Positions 10,191 to 21,112 of a DNA stretch of 64,000 bases are shown in pieces. Origin of the DNA: Panax quinquefolius (Eukaryota > Streptophyta > Magnoliopsida > Apiales > Araliaceae); contig CM035171.1 in the NCBI GenBank assembly GCA_020205615.1, positions 118,486,893 through 118,550,892 of the forward strand, in the 5' to 3' direction. The notes beneath the pieces are model-generated. The model was given only the letters and a program-made list of their open reading frames with translations. It did no database searches and was not told where the DNA came from. Both the position numbers and the translations under genes were made by a program. Positions within the stretch are counted from its first letter, which is position 1; the number at the start of each line of letters is the position of its first letter.

Positions 10191-12536
10191 ATGGCAGTCA
10201 AATATAATCTTTGTTTGGTTTTGTTAATTTTTGTCAACTTTCATCTTTCTTTTGCCCAAGTTACTACAAGCATACCGTTGGGTTCCGATATTACTGCTGG
10301 AAGCAACACTACTTGGTCCTCCCCATCTGGTGACTTTGCATTCGGATTCTATCGCCTCCCTACAGGTTTATACCTTGTAGGAATTTGGTTAGACAAAATC
10401 CAGCAAAAAACACTGGTCTGGTCTGCTAATCGTAACGATCCAGCAGAAACCGAATCGACTATTAGCCTAACATTGGGTGGCCAATTAGTCCTTAGATACA
10501 GAAATGGTAATGTCCTTACTATACATAATGGAGCACCTGCAGCTTTGGGGTTGATGGAAAATGATGGCAATTTTGTCTTGAAGGATTCCACTTCAAGTGT
10601 CATTTGGCGTAGCTTTGATTCCCCAACAGACACTATTTTGCCAGGACAAACTGTAGTAGAGGGGCAACAGCTCTTCTCGAATGCAAAGGGAAATCTTGAT
10701 TACTCGAGAGGAAATTTCATGTTGGAAATGCAAAATGATGGAAAGCTAGTGCTATCTGCCTATCACTTTGCGGATCCAGGTTACTGGTTAAGTGATGAAA
10801 ATTCTCAGAACGATGTTAGGTTGGTTTTCAATCGGCCTACTGCTTTTATGTACTTGGTGAACGGCACTAATGATATTATTCATGAATTGACAACAAATTT
10901 GTCTGTTCGAGTGGAGGATTATTACCACCGTGCCACAATAGATGATTTTGGGAATTTCCAACAATATATGTATCATAAAAGTAATGGCAACAGTTGGATA
11001 AGGGTATGGAGAGTCATTACTGATCCATGTGCTGTGAACTCTGTTTGTGGGGTTTATGGTTTTTGTACTACACCTGACAATGAAACAGTTACTTGTAACT
11101 GTTTGCAGGGTTATATTCCCTTGGATCCAACAAACCCTTCAAAAGGATGCCGCCCGGAAATTGTGTTAAATTATTGTGCAGATCCATCCACGAGGAATTT
11201 TACTGTGGATGTGATTGATGATGCTGACTTCGCTGTCAGGAGCTTTGCAGATTTGGCACAAGTAGGGATGGCTGATGTGGAGGAATGCAAGAAAGCTATT
11301 ATGGATGATTGTTATACCATGGCTGCTTCCTTGGTGAATTCGATGTGTATAAAGAAGAGGATGCCCTTGTTAAATGCTCGGAAGAGTGCTTCTACTAAAG
11401 GCATAAAGGCACTTATCAAAGTGCCAATGAAGATTAACAGCTCCGATAGTCCAGAAAACAATAAGAAGTCCAAAACCCGGGATCATCTCAAGGCTGGCCT
11501 TATAACCAGCGGAGTACTTGCTTTGTTGTTTTGTGCCATGGCAATCTACTACCATCCTGCTGCTAGGAAATTGGTAAGAAGCAAGTGGTCTCCCAGTGCA
11601 ACTGCGATAGGAATTAATTTTCGTGAATTTACATATCAGGAGTTGCACAAAGCAACCAAAGGGTTCTCAAAGACCCTTGGTCATGGATCTTCAGGGAAAG
11701 TTTACAGTGGAATTCTCTGCTTGAAGGATATAGAGATTGAGATAGCTGTGAAGAAGCTAGTGAAAGAAACTGAAAACGGCCAGCAAGAGTTCATCACAGA
11801 ACTGAAAATAATAGGCCGAACCCATCATAAGAATTTGGTGAGGCTGTTGGGTTTTTGCATCGAAGATGGTCACTGGATCTTGGTGTACGAGTTAATGAAA
11901 AATGGGTCACTGTCAGAATTCTTATTCAAGGAGGGCGAGAGGCCTCGCTGGAGCCATCGGTCTGAACTGGCTCTAGGAATTGCGAGAGGGTTGCTATACT
12001 TGCATGAAGAATGTGAGACTCAAATAATCCATTGTGACATTAAGCCCCAGAATGTGCTCCTTGATGTTAATTACACTGCTAAGATTGCAGACTTCGGGCT
12101 TTCAAAGCTTTTGAACAAGGATCAAACGAGAACAAACACTCGTGCAAGAGGGACAACAGGGTATATGGCACCAGAATGGCTAAGAAATGCACCAATTACA
12201 AGCAAGGTAGATATCCATAGCTTTGGAGTAATGTTACTGGAGATTATTTGTGCTAGAAGGCACATAGAGTTGGATCGAGTAGAGGAAGAAAGTGAAGAAG
12301 ACGATTTGCTTCTTTCGAGCTGGGTAATAAGCTGTATGAAATCCCGGAAGCTAGAGAAGGTGGTGAGGCATGATCCAGAAGTGTTAAGTGATTTCAAGAG
12401 GTTCGAGAGAATGGCAATGATTGGATTATGGTGCATTCACCCGGATGCTTTTCTGAGGCCATCAATGAAGAAGGTGACACAATGGCTTGAAGGGACAGAA
12501 GAAGTTGAAATTCCACCTTTGGTACATCATCAGTAG
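10191..12536 (+). CDS. G-type lectin S-receptor-like Ser/Thr protein kinase, intronless
   Basis: A 781-residue plasma-membrane receptor kinase expected to perceive an outside cue and phosphorylate cytosolic partners. Layout seen: signal peptide 1-22; B-lectin (bulb-type) domain about 33-155, with the 'WRSFDSPTDTILPGQ' signature; an EGF-like Cys cluster about 279-320; a PAN-like Cys-rich stretch about 360-395; one transmembrane helix about 433-457; and a kinase domain from about 490. Kinase hallmarks are the glycine loop (LGHGSSGKVY), Lys521, HCDIKPQN with Asp616, DFG at 634-636 and GTTGYMAPEW. The catalytic loop is H-C-D rather than H-R-D, making it a non-RD kinase, a class often tied to immune receptors (family knowledge). 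It lacks introns and has no frame break, as in the LECRK/RLK1 subfamily. Its ligand cannot be inferred. Confidence 0.95.
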   Translation: MAVKYNLCLVLLIFVNFHLSFAQVTTSIPLGSDITAGSNTTWSSPSGDFAFGFYRLPTGLYLVGIWLDKIQQKTLVWSANRNDPAETESTISLTLGGQLVLRYRNGNVLTIHNGAPAALGLMENDGNFVLKDSTSSVIWRSFDSPTDTILPGQTVVEGQQLFSNAKGNLDYSRGNFMLEMQNDGKLVLSAYHFADPGYWLSDENSQNDVRLVFNRPTAFMYLVNGTNDIIHELTTNLSVRVEDYYHRATIDDFGNFQQYMYHKSNGNSWIRVWRVITDPCAVNSVCGVYGFCTTPDNETVTCNCLQGYIPLDPTNPSKGCRPEIVLNYCADPSTRNFTVDVIDDADFAVRSFADLAQVGMADVEECKKAIMDDCYTMAASLVNSMCIKKRMPLLNARKSASTKGIKALIKVPMKINSSDSPENNKKSKTRDHLKAGLITSGVLALLFCAMAIYYHPAARKLVRSKWSPSATAIGINFREFTYQELHKATKGFSKTLGHGSSGKVYSGILCLKDIEIEIAVKKLVKETENGQQEFITELKIIGRTHHKNLVRLLGFCIEDGHWILVYELMKNGSLSEFLFKEGERPRWSHRSELALGIARGLLYLHEECETQIIHCDIKPQNVLLDVNYTAKIADFGLSKLLNKDQTRTNTRARGTTGYMAPEWLRNAPITSKVDIHSFGVMLLEIICARRHIELDRVEEESEEDDLLLSSWVISCMKSRKLEKVVRHDPEVLSDFKRFERMAMIGLWCIHPDAFLRPSMKKVTQWLEGTEEVEIPPLVHHQ

Positions 12537-13015
12537 ATTTTTAAGATTTTCTTCTATGTGGTTTTGGCAATCTTCAAGCTTTTTTGTCAGTAGATCTATG
12601 TTGGCTTATTCACAACAGTCTGAAAACCACTGTTGCAGGATGAACAGTCTTTATATAAACTGGAAATAAAATAGCAGAAATGCTGTATTACTTATTAGTC
12701 TTATTTATGATGAAGACTGCTTCCTCTCTTCAATATTCTCACTTGATCATTCTCTCAAAAAAAAAATATTGTCCTAGCTTTTTTGTAGTTTTATTTACCT
12801 AATATGGTTTCAAACTAAAACTGGCATCGAGCTATATAACCACGAAAAAACATAACTTTTGGATTATCAAGCTTTTACAAAGCCTATCCAATCAATGACT
12901 TTAAACTAGGTTAAAACTTCGTCAAAGTAAAAAACAATCATCAAGAATTTTCATTACTCACTTCAACGGATAGGCAGTGTTGCACTTGGAAGTTGGAACT
13001 AGGTAAGACCACTTT
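12537..13015 (+). other. 3' flank of the receptor kinase gene
   Basis: A+T-rich sequence follows the TAG stop. An AATAAA at 12665-12670, about 130 bases after the stop, is a plausible polyadenylation signal. No other gene is seen before the pseudogene block at 13018. Confidence 0.45.
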
Positions 13016-13017
13016 GT

Positions 13018-13076
13018 TCAGTTCTTCTGCGATTTCACTTTCAAAATAGCATTGCTCTGAAAGAAATTAAAATAGG
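13018..13076 (-). pseudogene. Fragment of copper amine oxidase last exon
   Basis: Read on the minus strand, this encodes a short tail ending 'NFFQSNAILKVKSQKN' and a TGA stop. It closely matches the end of the intact amine oxidase gene at 17093-17150 ('[16 protein letters not shown]', TGA). Only about 60 bases are shared. Upstream the frame runs straight into unrelated PPR-like sequence. It is a non-functional duplicate scrap. Confidence 0.75.
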
Positions 13077-13079
13077 ACG

Positions 13080-13690
13080 AATACACTACTCGTTCATCTG
13101 CTCTTTTGTCAAATTCTTTATTCTGGCAAAGCTCTCCAACCATAATATAATAAAGTGAAATATGAATCAACATGTCAAGCTTGCATTGATTGAGCTGCTC
13201 CATTCTTTCAATCAATTTAACCGCCTTATCAACCTTCTCCCATTTGTATAACATGTGAATTGAGTAAACCGCGTCTGTTAATCTCACTAAAAGCATCCAA
13301 AGCCTTATCATACTGTCAACCCAAATGCACATAATTAACTTCTAAAAGGCCAGTAAAGCTTTGATTATTCGGAACACAAAAACCCATTTTTTAAAACTTG
13401 ATCAAACAACACAATTGCCTCCTCCAACAGGCCCTAATTTCCAATACACAAAAAACTACAAGAATTTAGCAGCTCCGTGGAAAGAAATCTCAGATGGGCA
13501 TTCTGTCGAGCAACTGGTAGGATAAAAGCAATTATGTTATAACAGTTGTGCTTATACCCACTTTGAGTTTTAGCCAATTGGAACACGCGAGAGCCAACCG
13601 AATCACAAACGCTGTTTTATTGTATCTATACTTGTAATAATTCAATGCCTTGAGTAGGTGGGTTTTGCTGTTTTGACTTTTGCATAGTGA
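13080..13690 (-). pseudogene. Pentatricopeptide-repeat (PPR) protein pseudogene
   Basis: Several minus-strand frames show PPR-like helical repeats: 'LLEEAIVLFDQVLKNG' near 13420, 'YDKALDAFSEINRRGL' near 13290, and 'KWEKVDKAVKLIERMEQLN' near 13215. Intact PPR genes encode organelle RNA-binding proteins of many 35-residue repeats. Here only about four repeats remain, broken by several frameshifts and stops, with no start or targeting peptide. A join to the amine oxidase scrap lies at about 13076. Confidence 0.7.
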
Positions 13691-13699
13691 TTATCTCTG

Positions 13700-14620
13700 A
13701 TTCTATTTATTTGTTACACATACTATCCTCGCAAACCACGGGTTTTATTATAAAATTATTTTATTGTTTATATGTACTTTTTTTTGTGTTATACTATTCT
13801 AATATACCATTTATAATATATTATTTATAAATTATTAATTGAAAGACGAATACTATCATTTATATTATATATATATATATATAAAAATTATTATTATAAT
13901 TTTTAAAATTTATTTAATTTTTATAATATATATAAAAATATAGTCTCCTACTCTCCTTCGTCACTTGGATGGTTGGACCTATTGTTTTCAGACCCAGACC
14001 TATTATCGAATTAAAAAAAGTACTAGATGGATATGTCACTGGTTCAATCAGTAGTCGAACCGTTATTCACATAGTAACGTCATTAATATGTAATAAATAA
14101 TAAATCAATAAATATATTATATATTATTATATATTATATATAATATTCAATAAATATGTAAAATTAATCAATTTATTTACAAAAAAAAAATTAAAACTAT
14201 TTGTAAAATGTTTACTTTATATAATTCAAATAAATACTAAATCTATATGAAAAAAAATATATTAAATCATGATCACAACTCAAAATTCAAGACTCAAAGA
14301 ATGATAAAATCAAACACAAATGAATATAAACATCTCTAGATACATTCAATCAATTCAAAGACTTAAACTAAAAAAAATAAAAATTGTAGGGAACGAGTTA
14401 TCAGTTCACCGGGTCGATCGGTTTAACTGTCGGGTCGCAAGGTCTGACTGAATTTTTGTCTAAATTGGTCCAAATCGGGCCGGAGTATGAACCGGTTCCG
14501 ATTTTTATCGGTCCGATCGGCGGTCTGGCTCGGGCCTAATAACCATGATTTAATATCATATAGATTTAATATTTCTTTTCATATAGATTTTAATTTGTGT
14601 TTAATTTTATCAGTGATGAG
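13700..14620. other. A+T-rich spacer with a probable decayed transposon
   Basis: This stretch has runs of TA dinucleotides (about 13866-13882), many A/T homopolymers and, from 14390 to 14545, an unusually G+C-rich segment with 'cgggtcgatcggttt'-like and 'ccggttccgatttttatcgg' blocks. Similar low-complexity 'ccggtt' ends are common in old hAT/MULE-type elements. I could not find a convincing matching end or target duplication. Confidence 0.3.
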
Positions 14621-14860
14621 TCTTAAATTTTGAGTTATCATCATGGACAATTTGGACGGCTTGAATCTTGTCAACCGCCGTTACCGGTGGCCCCCTTCCA
14701 ATCTAAGCTTACTCCCAGCAGTAGATCTTTGAATCCCGATCATGAGCCTCCTTCTGTTCCTCCATTACTTGATAACTCCCCCAAAAAGTCAACAAGTAAT
14801 TATTTTGGTATAATTACTAGTAGTAATTATGTGTCTATACACAAGAGAGCATATTAAATA

Positions 14861-15199
14861 CTCCCTCTGTTCTTAAAAGATTGTCGTTTAAGATTAATAC
14901 ACACAGATTAAGGAATATAATTAATACCTAGCAAAAATACTATATTACCCTTATTAATTATCTCAATCAATTATTTATTTCCCAATGTTTCTTATTCAAT
15001 TCAACCAATTACTAGTTGGATTATAGCATTGAATTGAATAAGAATCATTAGGAAGAGAAGAAAACTTTAAATATGAGAAAGTTTTAAATAAGGGTAAAGT
15101 AGAGGAAAATAGCTAATGTGTATTGATAAACTCAAAACGATAATATTTTTGGAACAAAAATTACTTCCTAAAACGACAATCTTTTAAGAACGGATGAAG
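14861..15199. mobile_element. Stowaway-type MITE
   Basis: A 339-bp element flanked by TA target duplications (14859-14860 and 15200-15201). Its termini are inverted repeats of about 30 bp: the left begins CTCCCTCTGTTCTTAAAAGA and the complement of the right begins CTTCATCCGTTCTTAAAAGA. The CTCCCTC-rich terminus and TA target are the Stowaway (Tc1/mariner) hallmarks. It has no coding capacity. Confidence 0.88.
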
Positions 15200-15201
15200 T
15201 A

Positions 15202-17092
15202 TCAAGCTATTACTAATGAAGTCATTTTGCGTTTCGTGCTTGTAAATTTTTCAAAGGCAAAAAGTATTTTTATCCTCACTGTGGTTGTAGTGTTTTAAGC
15301 AATTAGTCATTGTGTTTTAAAAATATTTAATTAACCTACTGTGGTTTTTAAAAATGTACAATCAAGTCATTCCGTCCAATTTGAATAACAGACGTCTAAA
15401 AATATCCTATGTGGCTTTTTAAAAAAAAATAAATATCCTACGTGGCTTTTTTTTTCTTTTATCTGTTTTCCAAATAATATAAATAATATATCAAAATTTT
15501 TGTATCAATGAGATCTATTGCAACATTATATTAATTTCTATAAAAATTAAAAATAAAAAATCATTAGATACGTGACAAAAAAAAAATTAAAATAATAATA
15601 AAATTTAAATAAATATTTTAATTCATTTTCTTTATTTGTATTCTTTTCTTTATCTCTTTTCCTTTCTTTTAATAATTATTTTTATTTTAAAAATTAATAC
15701 TAATATATATTTTAATGATATAAAAAAGGTAAGTACATAATTAACATAAAATAAAAAATTTGATATAATTAGCAAAAATTATCCCACCATTTTTTTTTCG
15801 AGAAGCCATGATGATAATTTTAAAACAATTAATTTTAAAATAAAAATAAAAATTAATTTTAAAATAATTATTTAATTTTAAAATAATCAATTTCAAAAAT
15901 AAAATAAAATATTAATTTTAAAAATAAAATATTAATATAAAAAATAAAATTGTTGTAAAATAATAAGTTACGATCATGATTTTAATTTTAAAAGTTAATT
16001 AAATTTTAATTAGTAAAATATAAGTCAGTTTTTTTAACATTAATTAAGGTCTCCTATATGAAATAAAGTTGTTTACTAAATTTTAATCATTAATATATTT
16101 TGTAATATACATTACAATTTTTTATATTAATTATTATTTACTCATAATATTTTTCTATATTTTTAATATATAGTTATTTAGAAATATAACTGTTGTAGAA
16201 TAATGAGTTGTCATTATAATTTTAGCTTTAAAAGCTAGCCAACTAAATTTTAATAACTATATCCATTCCAAAATATTTAGAGATACAATTTGACTTTTGA
16301 AGTCAAACGACGACATATTAAATTTTAAAATTTGAAGTTTAACATACGTCGCTTCAATTTGGCAAAAAGTCAAATCAGATCTCTAATTTTAAAACGAATG
16401 AGTAATATATAAGTTAGAATTATTTTGTGACATTAATTAACTAAAGGTCTCCTATATGTAATAAAATTGATAACTAAAGTAATCATTAATATATTTCTAA
16501 TATATATGTAAATATAATACAATTTTGATATTAATTATTATATGTACTCATAATATTTTTAATATATAGTCATTTAGAGATTAGTTGAGTAGAAACTTAA
16601 ATTAAAATTCTAAATATAATTTTTAATTTAAAATTATTATATGACTAAGTAATTAAAGTACTCTTATAAAAAATAAAATTATTAAGTTAATATTAAAATT
16701 TATAGGAGTATAAAGAGAGTTTTAGGTATAGTTAAATTAATCCTAGTTCTATATAAGAGTATAAAAAAATGTTTTAATTCTACTTAAATTCTAGGGCGCC
16801 TATACCAAATGCCAAAGATCAAAGAGGAAGACCAAAAAAAGATTGTGGTCCTAAGCCAATAAGATTGTTGGTCCTCTTCATTTTATTCTGCTCCATTCGT
16901 TCACTCGGCCAAAGTATGGTCGCCTACTACTACTCTATTCGTTCACTTGGACCATGCATACAACATGCAATTCTTCTGTCCTTTATAAATTCCTAATTAA
17001 ATGAAATAAATAATAAATTTGTCCCGAAAGCAATGCAAGACCTCCATTATTTTTCATTAAATTCAAACAGCTGCATGCCTACAATGAGGTTT
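15202..17092. other. A+T-rich intergenic region
   Basis: This stretch separates the MITE from the end of the amine oxidase gene. It is very A+T-rich, with simple (ttttaaaata)-like runs at 15820-15960. The segment 15250-15415 ('ctactgtggtttttaaaaatg', 'aacagacgtc') resembles the end of a dispersed repeat, but I see no partner end. No coding region is supported. Confidence 0.45.
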
Positions 17093-20000
17093 TCAGTTCT
17101 TCTGCGGTTTCAGTTTCAAAATGGCATTGTTCTCAAAGAAATTAAAAGGTCGCAACTCAAAACCACCACCCAGCGTTGGCATGATTGGAAAATCTTCTTG
17201 ACAAGGGTTATGATGGAAGCCCAATGTGTGCCATAAAACCAAATCCTTGTTTTCTATATCCCTATTCCTGCAAAAATAGATCCATCAACAACCACTAATT
17301 ATTTCACTAAAATTTACTACTAGTTATGAGTCTCTATACTCAAGAAAGCATATCAAATATCAACAAGCTAGTGACATCATTTTACTAGTTATAACAAAAA
17401 CGATATAGGGAGCAATTGTAAACGGTTAGTTACTATTTTCTTTATTTTCTTTTCTCATTTTCTCCTCGTTTTCGTGCTTGGAAGTTTTTCAAAGCAGTTT
17501 AAACGAGTGGATAATCATACAAGATTGAATATTCGGGTCCATTATATATTTCTGAAAATAGGCTATACAGTGACATTAAATTTCAAACATGCCATTACTT
17601 TTATGCTAGATCATAGATTGAGAACTATTATACTACAATTCTAGCAAATGTTAGGGACATTTGAAAAAAAAAAAAAAAGCTTTCTTAAAAGTATGACATT
17701 TTAAAAACTTCTCTCTAAATATGGGACGGAGGGAATATAAATTTTACCTATTACTCCAAATGTAGAGGGTGTCATCTCCAGTGCTTTGATCTGCATATAA
17801 CCCGCCAGCCCACAACTCCGACCTGTTATACGGTGTCACAAATATTTGGTAATTTGTGAATGATCCTCGAATTTGAAGAAAATCATCCTCAGTTAGCAGC
17901 GGAGTAGCAGGAGCCCCGGGAAACAGCCTGTACCCGAATTTATTTCCAACATTAGTCCTTTTATTGGGGTTCACCACAAGGAGGTCAGCTGCCTCACCAA
18001 GATGCATCCTTGCATCCAATTCAGTTTTTGCAGTTTCTTCAACAGCTGTCCAGTAGCTCTTCCTTGGCGTGCTACCGTCGGTCCTCTTAGTTTTCAACTT
18101 GGATTTGACAAAGGAGTTTTCTCTACCATCAATGTCAAGGTCTAGATAGTAGGTGATGAAATGATCATGATTTATACCAATGGTACCCTTAGCTATAAGT
18201 GTACCATATACTTCCTCCTTTATTTCTTCAGTATGGTTGTATACTGAAGCTTTTGTTATTAAGGAACCACTTAATCCCACCTAAAAGGAAATCAGATACG
18301 GTTTAAAAGTGTTTGAAATCTCATTGAAAAAGATAAAATATTCATAATGCATGTCTCATAAGAGTATTTCATACCCAAACTTTGATAGAGCCGCTTCGCT
18401 TGAACTCCCAGTCAAAGGTGTAGTCATAGTTGCCAATGGTTGAGACCAGCCTAATCACTAAGCTAACCTCGGGTCTAACCTCTGTTATCTACAAAATCAA
18501 TGTAGATCCAAAACCATCAATTATTAGATTGAGAGCATATTGTCCCAAATAGAATAAAACAACAAACAGGATTCATGTAGTTTATCCCAAGTAATTGAGA
18601 GAAAGGCTTTGCTTAGTCATGTTGAGCTGACAGAACAAACAATATACTCCCACAAAAAGAGTCGCACTTAGAAATTTTGAAAATATTAAGAATGTATTTT
18701 GGTTCCGAGTATCCCCGTACAATAATAACTTAGTTTGATAGTGGTGGCATATGATAATGAAATTAAGACAACAAACTTGAGGGCATTGTGTAATTTTATA
18801 TTACTATCAATAAGAAAAGACTATTTTTGTGGAACAAAGTAAATTTGACAAATGGGACTTCTTTTGTGGAGCAAAGGGAGTATTCATGTAACGTACTAAC
18901 TAACCTCTCCAGGGACATAAAGCTCAGTGTGTCGCCAAGAAATATCACCTGCGTATCTTTCAAAAATACAATAGGCATTTGGAACTTTTACTGGTGTACC
19001 ATCCATGTTAGCATAGTATCCATCCATGAACACAGCATTAGTGGGACAGTCAGTTGAGGGTTGAAGAGGAACTGTGCATAAACCAAGGCCAAATTCCCCA
19101 GCATCCAAATATACTAAGTTCTTTGTAGGATCCATATAAGGTACAAATATCTCAGAGACAAGTGCTTTATACATGACTCTTCGATACTTGCCTTTGTTTA
19201 TATCAAAGATTGATGCAAGCGAGATGACAAGGCCTGCTCGAACATCAAAACCAATGTGAAGCTTCCAATCTGCCCAACTGCCGGTAAACAAAAAAAATAT
19301 TACACCATAAGTTTCAACATCAAAGATTGAAAGTAAGTTCCAAAACATGGACAATGATCAAAATGTAAAATAAGCACAAACCTTATTTCTTGACCATCAA
19401 TCTTAAAGCTAGGACCATCAGGCTGGACAACGGTTATAGGCCTGATATCGGCTGCAAATGGAGGCATCATTTTTGATGCTCGATACTCAGTTCCCTTTGC
19501 TTGTGGTACAGAAACCACCAGAGAATCTGAGTAATCAGCAATTTCCATCTTGTCAAGATCAACATAGAATGTTATACCTTCAATGGGTCTAACCCAAATG
19601 TTTGGTGACCCATCATAGTAAAAAGTAATTATTTTGTACACCCGTCTATCACTCTTCGCAAACCAGCCTTTGGTATTAATTGCAAGAACCACCTGTTTTA
19701 TATCTATTCCTCTCTTTTCAATGGACTTGATAAAAGGTTGATATGTGAGTGGAAGAGCTGTGGCAGCCTCTTCCTCGTCACGATTTAGCATAGGGTAGCC
19801 AGGGCCATTGTAGATGCGATATGATACAATTGAATGTGTTGTCAAACCAACTATGATTTCATAGGTTTGTTCGTTAGCACGTGCAATTACAAAGGCTCTA
19901 CGAGGTGGTGGATTCTTTGTTGAGTTTTTTAGCCATGAGAGGACAGAACCTTTACTAGGCTCATGCAAGCCTACATAGTGAAAACTAATATTATGGGACA

Positions 20001-20139
20001 AACCAAGTTTGGACTCTTTAACTATGGATGCAACATTGTTGATTTCGGAGGGAGAGAGGGAATCTAGAGGGTGAGAGTGACTAGTGTTTCGGGACAGAAT
20101 GAAGAGAAAACAAAGTACTAAGATGAAGATGGAAGCCAT
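17093..20139 (-). CDS. Primary (copper-containing) amine oxidase, five exons
   Basis: Oxidises primary amines such as putrescine to aldehyde, ammonia and hydrogen peroxide. A hydrophobic leader (residues 1 to about 22) suggests export to the cell wall. Exons on the minus strand, all with GT-AG borders and matching phases: 20139-19382, 19277-18905, 18488-18375, 18280-17748 and 17267-17093. They total 1953 bases and 650 residues, normal for the family. Residues seen: Tyr398 in the N-Y-D motif, which becomes the topaquinone cofactor; catalytic-base Asp311 in 'YLDAGEF'; and copper ligands His453 and His455 (H-D-H) plus His611/612 in '[16 protein letters not shown]'. All key residues are present and no frame is broken. 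Intron 2 contains a MITE. Scraps of related copies lie at 13018 and 22672. Confidence 0.93.
18647..18880. mobile_element. Stowaway-like MITE in intron 2 of the amine oxidase gene
   Basis: A 234-bp element flanked by TA (18645-18646 and 18881-18882). Left end CTCCCACAAAAAGAGTCGCA; the complement of the right end starts CTCCCTTTGCTCCACAAAAG. The two align after a gap of about seven bases. It lies wholly within the intron between exons ending at 18905 and starting at 18488, so the coding sequence is not disturbed. Confidence 0.75.
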
Positions 20140-20170
20140 GTTTGTGGAAAATCAAGGTGTTTGTCAAGGG

Positions 20171-20180
20171 TTTTATAGAG
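20171..20180 (-). promoter_or_regulatory. Possible TATA box of the amine oxidase gene
   Basis: On the minus strand this reads ctctataaaa, 32 bases before the ATG at 20139. A transcript starting about 30 bases further on would have almost no leader, so the true start may use another site. The same block is conserved next to the amine oxidase remnant at about 22810, which suggests function in the ancestor. Confidence 0.4.
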
Positions 20181-20190
20181 AGCAAACAAC

Positions 20191-20253
20191 CTAGGTCAAA
20201 TTCCAATTCCGAATTAAAATAACTTAGGTCAAATTTCAATTCCGAATTAAATC
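20191..20253. repeat. Two-copy 32-bp tandem duplication upstream of the amine oxidase gene
   Basis: Two near-identical units, 20191-20222 and 20223-20253, both built on 'aggtcaaatt.caattccgaatt'. They sit within 115 bases of the start codon, where a doubled regulatory block could matter, but no known factor site is claimed. Confidence 0.7.
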
Positions 20254-20649
20254 TCAATAGTATCTTCATGGGTTATCTTAGTCCACCACAGACTCACCTA
20301 AAAAGATCATAACTTAAAAGTACTATCGGTAGTAACTTATTCCTTATATACATGCAGACAAATTTTTTCTATATCTTTCGATGTGAGACCGGGTGTTACA
20401 ACCTTTGTCACCTTTATAACTTAAAACGTTTTCCGACTTAATTGTTGATAGTCTTAAATAATTATATTAGCAAATATGAATTCTTGATAGATTGCCGACC
20501 ACATTGAGCATTATGTATTACTGATACTTCTTTCGCTCCACAAAAAGTCTTATTTAATGTTGATGTTAGTTCGTTTACGATATCCTAAAATTTTAGTTGT
20601 GATGTGCATTTATTTAAAATTTTAAAATAACAACTTTGTACTTTATAAT

Positions 20650-21112
20650 AGACTAGAATCCAAGTTCCACCCTAAATTTTAACACTAAAATCATATGCAG
20701 CCTAAACTTTATTGTCAATTAAATGCACTCTATATTTTTAACGAGAAAATAAAATGCACCCTCCTTGTCATTTTCTGGTCGAACATTCATAAGAAATTTA
20801 AGTACATCATTAAAACAAGGGTAATACGGTCTAAACCATGATTATTTTTAATATATATACGTCTTGATTATTTTAAATATATATGCATATCGTCATTTTA
20901 AACGATTATATATTTAGAACTTTAGTGTTTAGACCATATTACGTTTGTTTTAATTACGTAATAAGACTTCTGTTGAATGTTTGGGGGGGAAAATGGTGTA
21001 GAATTAAGGTGCATTTTGTTAGACTGCATTAAATTTAAAATAAAGTTTATGGTGCAAATCGATTTTAGAATTAAAATTGAATTTGTACATTGAAATTTAG
21101 TCCTTGATTATA
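20650..21112. mobile_element. Foldback (long inverted repeat) element
   Basis: The two halves pair as inverted arms of roughly 190-220 bases around an A+T-rich centre near 20890. Matching blocks are 'cctaaactttattgtcaatt' near 20702 against 'cataaactttattttaaatt' read backward from about 21055, and 'taatacggtctaaac' near 20822 against the complement of 'gtttagaccatattac' near 20930. Such structures are typical of non-autonomous DNA elements. The exact ends and target duplication are unclear. Confidence 0.65.

Noticed and set aside
14630..14857. 75-codon open frame with a proline-rich middle
   Set aside because: No domain, homologue or splice context could be recognised. It ends at the MITE border and is probably chance or a decayed scrap.
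17033..17236. Plus-strand 67-codon open frame
   Set aside because: It is the antisense shadow of the last exon of the amine oxidase gene (17267-17093).
17640..17740. Stowaway-like right end 'gggacggagggaa' in intron 4 of the amine oxidase gene
   Set aside because: No matching left end was found within 500 bases. At best it is a truncated relic.
17744..18280. First read as a neprosin-like or other unknown plant protein
   Set aside because: Joined with the upstream and downstream exons, it contains the N-Y-D, H-D-H and GFHH...PCQEDFP motifs of copper amine oxidase, and the splice phases agree.
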